Shown: one piece after another, positions 1-7,150 of the stretch
Position numbering within the stretch: the first letter of the stretch is position 1
Layout of the letters: each line of letters opens with the position of its first letter
Origin: Paenibacillus sp. FSL H7-0331
Lineage (GTDB): Bacteria; Bacillota; Bacilli; Paenibacillales; NBRC-103111
NCBI RefSeq assembly: GCF_001956045.1
Contig: NZ_MRTH01000037.1
Coordinates: forward strand, 1 to 64,000
Length of the DNA: 64,000 nucleotides
Reading direction: 5' to 3'
Notes under the pieces: generated by a model
What the model was told of the DNA's origin: nothing
What the model saw: the letters and a program-made list of their open reading frames with translations, nothing else
The model's database searches: none
Made by a program: the position numbers and the translations under genes

Positions 1-1
1 T

Positions 2-241
2 GATTCTAGACATGATTCAGTGGAATCCCTAATGTGGGACGTGGCGGCTAGAGTTTTAGTTCTTGGTGTTGATGTAATTCTGGATTTCGGATGCTGGGTT
101 CAAAGTCAACGAGACGAGTTTCGTTCCAGAGCCAAGAACCTAGGGGCTGGCTTTAAAATTCATTTTACTGATGTGCCTGTAGAAGTGTTATTTGAACGTC
201 TAAAAGCTAGAAATGATATGCATAAAGAAGAAACTTTTTGA
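2..241 (+). pseudogene. 3' part of a P-loop kinase (AAA, zeta-toxin-like), truncated
   Basis: The reading frame is already open at base 2, so the 5' end with the Walker A motif lies outside the window. The visible part carries the segment typical of small predicted bacterial P-loop kinases (COG4639-like): a hydrophobic strand ending in ILDFG, then SQRDEFRSRAKNLGAGF, then VLFERLKARN. Relatives usually continue about 25-40 residues past the RLKARN helix with a 'TF.IPPE' segment. Here a stop follows directly after EETF, so the C-terminus is missing and the copy is probably broken. The substrate is unknown. A second damaged gene of the same type lies at 2384-2738. Identification rests on recall of the family pattern, not on a search. 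Confidence 0.55.
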
Positions 242-539
242 ACCACCTTCATCACGAACTTGATTCCTAGGACGATTAAACGACGTATAACGATAGTGCA
301 GCCGTATGGCAGCTCTTCTTTTCTTCTTGATGTGAGGGAAAGATGAAAATTTTTGTGTAAAAGTTAATTTATAACGACTCTGTGATGGGGGAGTTAAGTC
401 TGAAATACATTGAATTGGGTCTGGGCAATCCATGGTTAAGATATTTCAGATTCTGGTTGTCTTGTGAGGTGTCAAAGCTCCTTTTTCTGCTCGTCCCATT
501 TACGTGAGACATGTCACCCCACGAAAACGCACACAAAAG
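242..539. other. Intergenic stretch, no gene seen
   Basis: No open frame with a ribosome site or a recognisable protein pattern is visible on either strand between the truncated kinase and the terminator hairpin at 540-562. It may contain decayed sequence from the kinase gene upstream. Confidence 0.5.
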
Positions 540-562
540 CAGGCTGTTGTGGGAGCAGCCTG
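540..562 (-). terminator. Terminator hairpin of the minus-strand membrane gene
   Basis: CAGGCTG and CAGCCTG form a 7-bp stem with a 9-base loop. Read on the minus strand the stem is followed by CTTTTG, a short U-rich tract. It lies 26 bases beyond the stop of the gene at 589-876. Confidence 0.5.
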
Positions 563-588
563 TTAATTTATTAAACTAACGTTTTCGA

Positions 589-876
589 TTACCGAACTTT
601 TTTTCTTTGTATAAAAAGACGTATGCCTGCCGTGAGCAATAGTAGCAATGTTACTATCCATGTGAAAAAAAAGGAAAGACCCAGACCAATATTAGCCCCT
701 ACTATCTTCGCAGGATCGTTGTTGTACAGCATATAAAGTAAAGGCAGAGCCAGGATGATGAATGTAGTTAATATACCTACCCATCGAAGGTTATGCTGGA
801 AGCGGATTGTCCCCCATAGCAGCCAATGAGCGAACGCCAGAAGAATCAGAGAACCTGTGGAATAAATGATTAGCAT
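589..876 (-). CDS. Small integral membrane protein, unknown function
   Basis: This gene encodes about 95 residues with three predicted membrane segments: the N-terminal 20 residues, a second around residues 33-48 (WVGILTTFIILALPLLYML) and a third around 64-86 ending in a basic tail (RLFIQRKKVR). ATG at 876 is chosen over GTG at 885 because AGAGAGGAA lies about 9 bases before the ATG and abuts the GTG. A terminator hairpin follows at 540-562, so it looks like a single-gene unit. No family was recognised. The size and basic tail fit a small cytoplasmic-membrane protein, but no role can be assigned. Confidence 0.6.
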   Translation of the reverse strand: MLIIYSTGSLILLAFAHWLLWGTIRFQHNLRWVGILTTFIILALPLLYMLYNNDPAKIVGANIGLGLSFFFTWIVTLLLLLTAGIRLFIQRKKVR

Positions 877-958
877 AATCAACACTTCCTCTCTTACTTG
901 TCTTTACTCTTTGACTAATTAAGTGTTATAACTTTAATTTAATCAGTTGCAGCGCGCA

Positions 959-1135
959 TTATATCGATTCCTTACGAAGCAGGATACTTTTTGCTTGAGA
1001 ATTTTCAAAGAAAAATGCGTCGCATTCAATAAGGTTGTACAAGGCAGTTTTTGCCGATTCATAAGCCATCTCTTCACACTGCAGCACATACAGGCAAATG
1101 CTATAACAAACGTCTTCGTGGTTTTTCAATACCAA
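959..1135 (-). CDS. Short ORF resembling a sigma-factor N-terminal region, possibly a remnant
   Basis: A 58-residue ORF on the minus strand starts at TTG (1135) with AAGGAG five bases upstream. The product begins VLKNHEDVCYSICLYVLQCE and continues AYESAKTALYNLI, which has the helical look of the first region of ECF-type sigma factors. A full sigma factor would need 100 or more further residues, so this is either a truncated copy or a distinct small protein. The good ribosome site favours a real translation start. Function is uncertain. Confidence 0.35.
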   Translation of the reverse strand: MVLKNHEDVCYSICLYVLQCEEMAYESAKTALYNLIECDAFFFENSQAKSILLRKESI

Positions 1136-1440
1136 TAAGGCTCCTTGATTTCCACCAAAATCATTCCTGATTTTTCATTTGCTTATCACTTACAATCCTA
1201 TTTTAAATGACATCGGAAGTTCCCGTAAGTACTATCTTTTTCTAGTACCCTTTTCCCGTTCGTTTTACCTCGATAACTGCTGGCTTAAAGGAGACGTTAG
1301 TCGGTTTTAGAAAGGGACGAATTTGCTTGTCTAATTCCGGCCCAAACTGGTGAACCCATCGCATGATGTTCCATCAGAACCAAAATTGGGATGAATACAC
1401 GAAGGTACTTTCCCAGAGCATGTAATGAAGAGGGAGAGCT

Positions 1441-1680
1441 ATGAAGACTTATTATTCTATGGAATGGTCGAATGGTCAAATAAGATTATTTAAAAGAGGT
1501 TTGGAACTACGGGGAACTAGAACTCCATAATAAACAATTCGAGGGCTGCCGCGGGGTACATCGGCGGGTAGACTCACACCTCGAATTATCTCTCTCGAAA
1601 TGGTTGAAAGATTTATTGATGATGTGGCGCAAGAATTGAATTTGATGTTCGAAAATGTCTCGTTAGGAGCTAAAGAATGA
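1441..1680 (+). pseudogene. Gene broken by two consecutive in-frame stops, upstream of the HD gene
   Basis: ATG at 1441 follows a GAGGGAG ribosome site and opens a frame of 80 codons that ends at TGA 1678-1680, overlapping the ATG of the next gene (ATGA). Codons 30 and 31 are TAA TAA (1528-1533). The first part reads MKTYYSMEWSNGQIRLFKRG. After the stops it continues through RLTPRIISLEMVERFIDDV to GAKE. The consistent frame, the start site and the overlap with the next gene suggest one former gene co-translated with the HD gene. The family was not recognised. Confidence 0.45.
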
Positions 1681-2363
1681 GTGTAGTGTACGAATATCAG
1701 CGGTTTATTAATGGGGTTGTATTTTCAGGGGAATTAAGAAAAGACGTACAGGCGTTTTTGAAATATCATAATGAACATGAAACCCTTGACCATACAATCA
1801 ATGTTGTAAACGAAGCAGTCCGAATCGCTCAATTATTTGGTGTAAATGAGACATTTGCCTTGCAAGCGGCGCTACTCCATGACGTTAGTAATGTTGTTCC
1901 GAAAGATAGGATGATGAGTATTGCGGAAGCTCAATCAATCGACATCATTGAAGTGGAGCTACGTTTTCCGAGAATAATTCATCAGAAGCTTTCGAAGGAC
2001 ATGGCTATGGGAATATTCGGTTGTACGGATATAGCTATTTTAAACGCAATTGAATGCCATACGACCCTAAAGGCAGGAGCAAGTCCATTGGATAAGGTTT
2101 TATTCGTCGCTGATAAAATTTCTTGGGAACTGCCAGGTGAACATCCATATCAGGAGAAGATGAGACAGAAACTTGAGGTTTTTGATCTGGATGGGGCGAT
2201 ATTGGTTTACCTAAACCATGTCTGGGGACAAAGGGATAAGCTAAAGGTTGTGCACCCATGGCTTATTGAAGCAAGGCAAGAACTGCTTGCGGCCCACCCA
2301 GTAAACATCTTGCATGAGAGGCTGCCTACGGACAAACGTCGGCAGCCTCTGTTGTACCTGTAA
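1677..2363 (+). CDS. HD-domain phosphohydrolase, YqeK-like
   Basis: A 228-residue protein of the HD superfamily. Visible metal-site motifs are DHT near residue 38, LLHD near 67 (the HD pair), a later histidine in ECHTT near 125, and the closing aspartate in VADK near 142. The order and spacing fit the YqeK type, which hydrolyses symmetric dinucleoside tetraphosphates (Ap4A) in the cytoplasm. The substrate is inferred, since many HD enzymes share these motifs. The start overlaps the stop of the broken gene upstream. The last 15 or so residues are encoded by a hairpin at 2318-2349 that looks like a terminator, so the C-terminus is probably longer than in relatives. Confidence 0.65.
   Translation: MSVVYEYQRFINGVVFSGELRKDVQAFLKYHNEHETLDHTINVVNEAVRIAQLFGVNETFALQAALLHDVSNVVPKDRMMSIAEAQSIDIIEVELRFPRIIHQKLSKDMAMGIFGCTDIAILNAIECHTTLKAGASPLDKVLFVADKISWELPGEHPYQEKMRQKLEVFDLDGAILVYLNHVWGQRDKLKVVHPWLIEARQELLAAHPVNILHERLPTDKRRQPLLYL
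2318..2349 (+). terminator. Terminator-like hairpin inside the 3' end of the HD gene
   Basis: GAGGCTGCC (2318-2326) and GGCAGCCTC (2341-2349) make a perfect 9-bp stem with a 14-base loop, followed by TGTTGT. It lies before the stop codon at 2361, so the open frame reads straight through it. Confidence 0.45.
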
Positions 2364-2383
2364 AAATTCTAGGGAGTGGTTAT

Positions 2384-2738
2384 ATGTCTAAAATCATATT
2401 ATTTAGGGGAGTGTCTGGAGCTGGGAAATCGACATTATCAAACGAACCAGGCAAGAGAATCAACATCCCTGTTTTACACAAGGATGATATTTATGATTCG
2501 GTTGCTGGATTTGTTACCGAACATGGGTTAAGAAATAAAATATGTTTTGATTTTCTGTATCGTTTTTTACAAACGGTTATTGATTCTTCCGCCGCAATCA
2601 TACTGGATTATGGGTTAAATTTGGATTGAGGAAAGAGGCGCGACATTTAAAGCAATTGACTGTACATGCAGTAATGAGTCCATTTGGTCGAAACGTCTCA
2701 TTTATAATACTCATGGACCCACGTTGTCTCATATATAA
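2384..2738 (+). pseudogene. P-loop kinase (AAA, zeta-toxin-like), frameshifted
   Basis: The first 81 codons (ATG 2384, with GGGAGTGG upstream) carry a clear Walker A motif, GVSGAGKST at residues 9-17, and end at TGA 2627. From 2628 another frame continues with ERGATFKAIDCTCSNESIW and SKRLIYNTHGPTL, the usual C-terminal pattern of this kinase family, to TAA 2736. The expected segment between ILDYG and the ERGATF strand is too short, so a small internal deletion with a shift of frame is likely. It is a second damaged member of the type seen at 2-241. The substrate is unknown. Confidence 0.65.
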
Positions 2739-2805
2739 TAATTGAATATCTTAAATAAACATCGTAAAAGAACTTAATCTGGTACTTTTCAGTCTCATTT
2801 ATAAT
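2695..2805 (+). repeat. Three copies of GTCTCATWTATAAT
   Basis: The 14-mer occurs at 2695-2708, 2726-2739 (with one A/T change) and 2792-2805. The first and third copies are both followed by ACTCA, after 0 and 4 extra bases. The first lies within the broken kinase frame and the third just upstream of the lacI promoter. No function is known. Confidence 0.5.
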
Positions 2806-2839
2806 CGTTACTCACACCAACAGTTGAGCTTAGAAAGTA

Positions 2840-2868
2840 TTGACAAAAAAAAGAAAACGTTTTACTAT
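2840..2868 (+). promoter_or_regulatory. Sigma-A promoter of lacI, with a cre-like palindrome in the spacer
   Basis: TTGACA (2840-2845) and TACTAT (2863-2868) are separated by 17 bases and precede the lacI operator. The spacer holds AAAACGTTTT (about 2854-2863), a palindrome close to the core of the CcpA catabolite-response element, which would place the operon under glucose repression. The promoter call is sequence-based; the CcpA role is inference. Confidence 0.6.
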
Positions 2869-2878
2869 TTGGTTATAA

Positions 2879-2894
2879 TTTAAATCGATTTAAA
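2879..2894. promoter_or_regulatory. LacI-family operator O1
   Basis: TTTAAATCGATTTAAA is a perfect 16-bp palindrome with the central CG typical of LacI-family operators. It sits just downstream of the -10 box of lacI. The same core recurs at 3957-3978 before the transport genes, which supports autoregulation. Confidence 0.75.
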
Positions 2895-2910
2895 ATAAAA
2901 GGAGCAACTA

Positions 2911-3939
2911 TTGAAAAATTTCACAGTTACAATAAAAGATGTTGCCAATCTAGCCAATGTTTCAACCGCGACCGTATCCTTAGCACTCTCTGGTGATCCA
3001 AGGGTAAACGTGAAAACGAAAAAGCTGGTTGAAGAAGCAGCAATGAAGTTGAATTATATTCCTAATGAGATTGGTCGCAGTCTTAGAGCTAAGAAAACAG
3101 AAACCATCTCATTTATCATTCCCAATACTTCTCACCATGTATTTACACACCCTTACTTTGCACAACTGCTAGAAGGGATTAACGAAGTATTAGACAGGCA
3201 CAATTATAATTTACTAATTTCCACAAGCCCCTCCGAAAAAGATGAATCTGCCGCCTACAATAAAATATTAAAGAATCGACGTGCAGATGGGATTATACTT
3301 TCTTCAGCTTCTATCCATGACAAAAACATATTAAGAATGGTCGAATCTGGTTTCCCAGTTGTGTATTTGGGGAAATGGCATCATGAGGATGCGCTAACTG
3401 TTGAAAGAGATGATATGGGGGGGGCTTATACAGCCACAGAGCATCTTATACGGATTGGCAGGAAGCGAATTGTACATATTACAGGCCCGCTGGACCATCA
3501 AGAAGGTATTGATAGGTTGGAGGGATATAAGAGAGCACTCATGGATAACAAAATCCATTATGATGAAGCATTGATTATGGAGAAGGACTTTTCTAGAGAG
3601 TCCGGATACGAAGCTGCTGCGGAATTAATGCGGAAACAAATCGTTTATGATGCTTTATTCGCTGGGAATGATCTAATGGCCATTGGTGCACTGAAATTTT
3701 ATAAAGAAAACAAGATTTCGGTTCCAGGTGATGTGTCCGTTGTAGGTTTCGATGATATAGATATGTCGACAGTGGTTACTCCCATGTTAACGACAATTCA
3801 TCAGCCTATGAGAGAGCTCGGTTATGTGGCCGCGGAGAAATTGATGGCCGTCTTAAATAACCAAGAAGTAAAGGAAAAAAGAACGGTTATGTCTACCCAT
3901 TTAATTATTCGTGAATCCTGCGGTGCGGGTATGCCATAA
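2911..3939 (+). CDS. LacI-family transcriptional repressor
   Basis: A 342-residue cytoplasmic repressor. Residues about 6-27 form the helix-turn-helix (TIKDVANLANVSTATVSLAL), followed by the hinge helix around NEIGRSLRA. The rest is a periplasmic-binding-protein-like sugar-sensing domain with the family motif DALFAGNDLMAIGAL and the C-terminal VVGFDDIDM...LTTIHQP. TTG at 2911 is the start: AAAAGGAG lies 8 bases upstream and the protein begins directly before the helix-turn-helix. It heads an operon with a binding protein, two permeases and a glycosidase. Identical operator cores before itself and the binding-protein gene indicate that it represses both until an imported sugar or product binds. 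The inducer is unknown. Confidence 0.93.
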   Translation: MKNFTVTIKDVANLANVSTATVSLALSGDPRVNVKTKKLVEEAAMKLNYIPNEIGRSLRAKKTETISFIIPNTSHHVFTHPYFAQLLEGINEVLDRHNYNLLISTSPSEKDESAAYNKILKNRRADGIILSSASIHDKNILRMVESGFPVVYLGKWHHEDALTVERDDMGGAYTATEHLIRIGRKRIVHITGPLDHQEGIDRLEGYKRALMDNKIHYDEALIMEKDFSRESGYEAAAELMRKQIVYDALFAGNDLMAIGALKFYKENKISVPGDVSVVGFDDIDMSTVVTPMLTTIHQPMRELGYVAAEKLMAVLNNQEVKEKRTVMSTHLIIRESCGAGMP

Positions 3940-3956
3940 AGTCTTTTTTTTAAAAC

Positions 3957-3978
3957 AAATTTAAATCGATTTAAATTT
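3957..3978. promoter_or_regulatory. LacI-family operator O2
   Basis: A perfect 22-bp palindrome centred on CG between 3967 and 3968, containing the same TTTAAATCGATTTAAA core as 2879-2894. It lies 17 bases after the lacI stop and before the binding-protein gene. A GGAGGTG at about 3982 followed by ATG TAC ATG TAG would allow only a three-codon peptide, and the real gene begins at 4072. Confidence 0.75.
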
Positions 3979-4071
3979 TGAAGGAGGTGATGTACATGTA
4001 GCATTATGTAGCTATTCAAGTTGTCAGAAAGTAAGGGTCTATCACTTTTTAAACCAAACAGGAGGAATACT

Positions 4072-5358
4072 ATGAACAACCTTTTAAAGAAAAAGTCATG
4101 GTTGATTTCGTTCGTATCGGTATTTACTTTATCAGTGGTCCTGACAGCATGTGGAAGTAGCAACACAGGATCAGAAACAGGAAGCAAAGCAGCTTCTGAA
4201 GCCAAAGTAACGCTAACGTATTGGAATGGGTTTACCGGTCCGGATCGTCCTGCTTATGAGGAACTTGTGAAGCGATTTAACGACAGTCACCCCAATATTC
4301 AGGTTACGATGGAGATCTCTCCTTGGGATGCACTTCTAGCCAAATTACCTACATCTCTTGCATCGGGTCAAGGGCCTGACATCGCATCCTTCGATTCCGC
4401 ATTAATTCCACAATATGCCAAAGGCAATTTGATTCTTCCTGTAGATGATATTTATGGGAAGGGAATTGATCCTAAGGTGATGGCAACGAGTTTAGTCGAT
4501 GCTATGAAATATAACAGTAAATTATATGCAGTACCTGCCAATACGGCAACGTTATTAATGTACTATAACAAGGACTTATTTAAAGCTGCTGGGATTGCTG
4601 CTCCTCCGACGACATGGGCAGAATGGCAGGATGCTATTATGAAAACAACGAAAACGAACGGCAATGAGAAACAATATGGACTGGTGCTTGCTGACCATGC
4701 AACAATTCCGATGTGGCCCATTCTTATTTGGGGGAATGGCGGAGATCTTCTTTCTGCAGATCATAAGAAATCAATGTTAAACGACAGCAAAACTGTGGAA
4801 GCGCTTAAAATATGGGCTGACTTAGTCGCAAACAAGCGGATTTCTCCTGTTAATCTGACGGGGGGAGATGCGGACAAAATCTTCGCTTCTGGCAAAGCTG
4901 CAATGGAAATCAATGGTCCTTGGATGGCTGGTGGGTTAAGCGGCGTAAACTATGGCGTTGCACCGGTTCCATCAGGCCCTGCAGGCAAAGTTACACTTGC
5001 TAATGCTGCTGCGATGGTGATTGGGAAAAACACCAAGCATAAAGATGAGGTTTACGAGTTCATGAAGTTCTGGAATAGTGCAGATGCTCAAGCTTATCTG
5101 TCTTCAAAAAGCGGCTTCCCTCCAACGAGAACTGATTTAAGTGACAATCCGCTAGTGAAGTCGAATCCTCTCATTCCACAATTCGCTGCAGTCGCAAATG
5201 ATTCCAGATTTTACTTAGCAGGCTTAGAGCAATTTAGTAAAATTGACAGTGACATTTTCACACCAGCTATTCAAGCGATTACTAACAATAAAGGTACTGT
5301 GGAAGCTACTATGGCAGATGCAAGTAAGAAATTGGATGCCCTCTTATCAAACAAATAA
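4072..5358 (+). CDS. Sugar ABC transporter substrate-binding lipoprotein
   Basis: A 428-residue extracellular solute-binding protein of family 1 (MalE-like). ATG 4072 has AGGAGG 7 bases upstream, and the open frame before it has no ribosome site. A lipoprotein signal runs to the lipobox LTAC, with lipidated Cys27, followed by a Ser/Gly/Asn linker. The mature domain starts VTLTYWNGFTGPDRP and has the pattern of this fold (FNDSHPNIQV, LASGQGPDIASFD, AAMEINGPWMAGG). It captures an oligosaccharide outside the membrane and hands it to the two permeases encoded next. Placement between LacI and a family 1 glycosidase suggests a beta-linked oligosaccharide, but the ligand cannot be read from the sequence. 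Confidence 0.92.
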   Translation: MNNLLKKKSWLISFVSVFTLSVVLTACGSSNTGSETGSKAASEAKVTLTYWNGFTGPDRPAYEELVKRFNDSHPNIQVTMEISPWDALLAKLPTSLASGQGPDIASFDSALIPQYAKGNLILPVDDIYGKGIDPKVMATSLVDAMKYNSKLYAVPANTATLLMYYNKDLFKAAGIAAPPTTWAEWQDAIMKTTKTNGNEKQYGLVLADHATIPMWPILIWGNGGDLLSADHKKSMLNDSKTVEALKIWADLVANKRISPVNLTGGDADKIFASGKAAMEINGPWMAGGLSGVNYGVAPVPSGPAGKVTLANAAAMVIGKNTKHKDEVYEFMKFWNSADAQAYLSSKSGFPPTRTDLSDNPLVKSNPLIPQFAAVANDSRFYLAGLEQFSKIDSDIFTPAIQAITNNKGTVEATMADASKKLDALLSNK

Positions 5359-5384
5359 GAATGAACGAGATCCAGGAGGTAGCT

Positions 5385-6281
5385 ATGATAAGCCCACGCG
5401 TCAACAGAAGGACTTTGACCAAACAAAGCCGGGCAGCCTTTTTCTTTTTATTGCCAACAGCGCTCCTATTGTCATTATTTGTATTTTGGCCGATTATTAA
5501 CTCATTCTGGTTAAGTCTGCATCAATGGAGTCTGCTGGAAACAGAGCACCCCTTCATTGGGATAAATAACTACAGCAAGCTGATGCAAGATGAACGCTTG
5601 TGGAACTCTGTGCGAAATACTGTTTATTTTACAGTAAGTTCTGTTCCTTTGGGTATTTTTTTCTCGCTGCTGCTCGCATTATTATGTAATTTGACACTCA
5701 AGGGAATGAGTTTCTTTAAAGCTATTTATTTTCTACCTGTGATTTCATCTTTTGCAGTACTTTCGATTATATGGTCATTTTTAATGGATCCGGATATCGG
5801 ATTGCTATCTTATTATGGTCATCTCATTGGCTTTTCCGTGACAGGTTGGCTACGGGATACAACATGGGCGATGCCAGCCGTCATACTGATTGCTATTTGG
5901 AAAAATGTCGGATTCAATATGGTTATTTTTATGGCAGGCTTGCAAGGAATCTCGATCTCATTGTATGAAGCTGCAAAAATGGACGGTGCGAATACATTTC
6001 AGAAATTTTGGCACATTACTTTGCCATCACTACGACATACAACATTGTTCGTAACCATAATATCCATAATTGCTTCATTTCAAGTATTCGATCAGGTGTT
6101 TGTTATGACGCACGGAGGTCCCTTGTTCAGTACGGAAACCATCGTGTATTACATTTACCATCAAGGCTTTGAATTGCTGGATATGGGCTATGCCTCTTCA
6201 GCTGCCTGGGTTTTGTTTGTTGTTGTATTTCTAATTACGTTAACTCAGCTTAAGCTGTTTAATTACAATGAAACGGACTAG
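5385..6281 (+). CDS. Sugar ABC transporter permease, MalF-like
   Basis: A 298-residue membrane protein of the binding-protein-dependent permease family. ATG 5385 is chosen because AGGAGG lies 6 bases upstream; the ATG at 5361 would place that site inside the gene. Six hydrophobic segments are visible, starting with AAFFFLLPTALLLSLFVFWP. The cytoplasmic EAA loop, which docks the ATPase, reads EAAKMDGANTFQKFWHITLP. It pairs with the permease at 6294. No ATPase gene is present in the operon, as is common where a shared MsmX-type ATPase serves several importers. Confidence 0.92.
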   Translation: MISPRVNRRTLTKQSRAAFFFLLPTALLLSLFVFWPIINSFWLSLHQWSLLETEHPFIGINNYSKLMQDERLWNSVRNTVYFTVSSVPLGIFFSLLLALLCNLTLKGMSFFKAIYFLPVISSFAVLSIIWSFLMDPDIGLLSYYGHLIGFSVTGWLRDTTWAMPAVILIAIWKNVGFNMVIFMAGLQGISISLYEAAKMDGANTFQKFWHITLPSLRHTTLFVTIISIIASFQVFDQVFVMTHGGPLFSTETIVYYIYHQGFELLDMGYASSAAWVLFVVVFLITLTQLKLFNYNETD

Positions 6282-6293
6282 GGGGTACTGGAC

Positions 6294-7115
6294 ATGAAGT
6301 CACATGTAACCCGCAATTTCCAGTATCTGATGCTGATTGCGGCAGCTGTTGTTATTGCTTTTCCATTCGTATGGATGGTATTTACATCGTTTAAGCCTGA
6401 GAATGAAATTGTGCATTTTCCCCCTACATTAGTACCGTCCCAAATGATCTTAGACTCGTATTTACATGTATGGAGTAGGATTCCTTTTCTCGCTTTTTTC
6501 AAAAATAGCGTTATTTTCTCTTTCAGTGTTACCTTGATTTCTCTCCTTTTTGACTCAATGGCCGGTTATGCGTTTGCCAGACTTTCATTTAGAGGACGAA
6601 ATAAGTTATTTCTCCTCGTGTTGGTGGCATTGATGATTCCCGTTCAGGTGACAATCATTCCGTTGTTTATTATGCTCAGCCATTTGGGCTGGCTCAACAC
6701 ATTCTGGGGATTAATTATTCCACGAGCAACGAATGCATTCGGTATTTTTATGCTTAGGCAATTTTTTATAGGATTGCCCAAAGAGTTGGATGAGGCAGCT
6801 AGAATTGACGGGTGCTCAGAATTTAGGCTCTATTGGCAAATTATTTTACCACTGGCTAAGCCCGCTATTGCCAGTCTGGCACTGTTCCACTTGATGTACA
6901 ACTGGAATGATTTATTGTGGCCATTAATTATTACGAGTACTGAGAATATGAGAACCTTGCCGGCCGGACTTGCCCTATTTATGGGTCAGCATGTGGTGGA
7001 ATATGGAGTTTTAACTGCTGGTGCCGTGATTGCTACCTCTCCACTTGTTATCGCTTTTTTATTTGCACAGAAGTATTTTATTCAAGGTGTCGCTTTTACT
7101 GGCTTAAAAGAATAG
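6294..7115 (+). CDS. Sugar ABC transporter permease, MalG-like
   Basis: A 273-residue membrane permease that starts 12 bases after the previous gene, with GGGGG 8 bases before ATG 6294. Six membrane segments are visible, beginning with YLMLIAAAVVIAFPFVWMV. The EAA motif is EAARIDGCSEFRLYWQIILP. The C-terminal YFIQGVAFTGLKE is the usual end of MalG-type subunits of carbohydrate (CUT1) importers. It forms the channel with the MalF-like partner upstream. Confidence 0.92.
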   Translation: MKSHVTRNFQYLMLIAAAVVIAFPFVWMVFTSFKPENEIVHFPPTLVPSQMILDSYLHVWSRIPFLAFFKNSVIFSFSVTLISLLFDSMAGYAFARLSFRGRNKLFLLVLVALMIPVQVTIIPLFIMLSHLGWLNTFWGLIIPRATNAFGIFMLRQFFIGLPKELDEAARIDGCSEFRLYWQIILPLAKPAIASLALFHLMYNWNDLLWPLIITSTENMRTLPAGLALFMGQHVVEYGVLTAGAVIATSPLVIAFLFAQKYFIQGVAFTGLKE

Positions 7116-7150
7116 AGATCAGAGATGACGGAAAAGGAGAAAGTTACTGT

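Noticed and set aside
947..1138. Plus-strand 63-codon frame
   Set aside because: It is antisense to the minus-strand sigma-like ORF, which has the better ribosome site.
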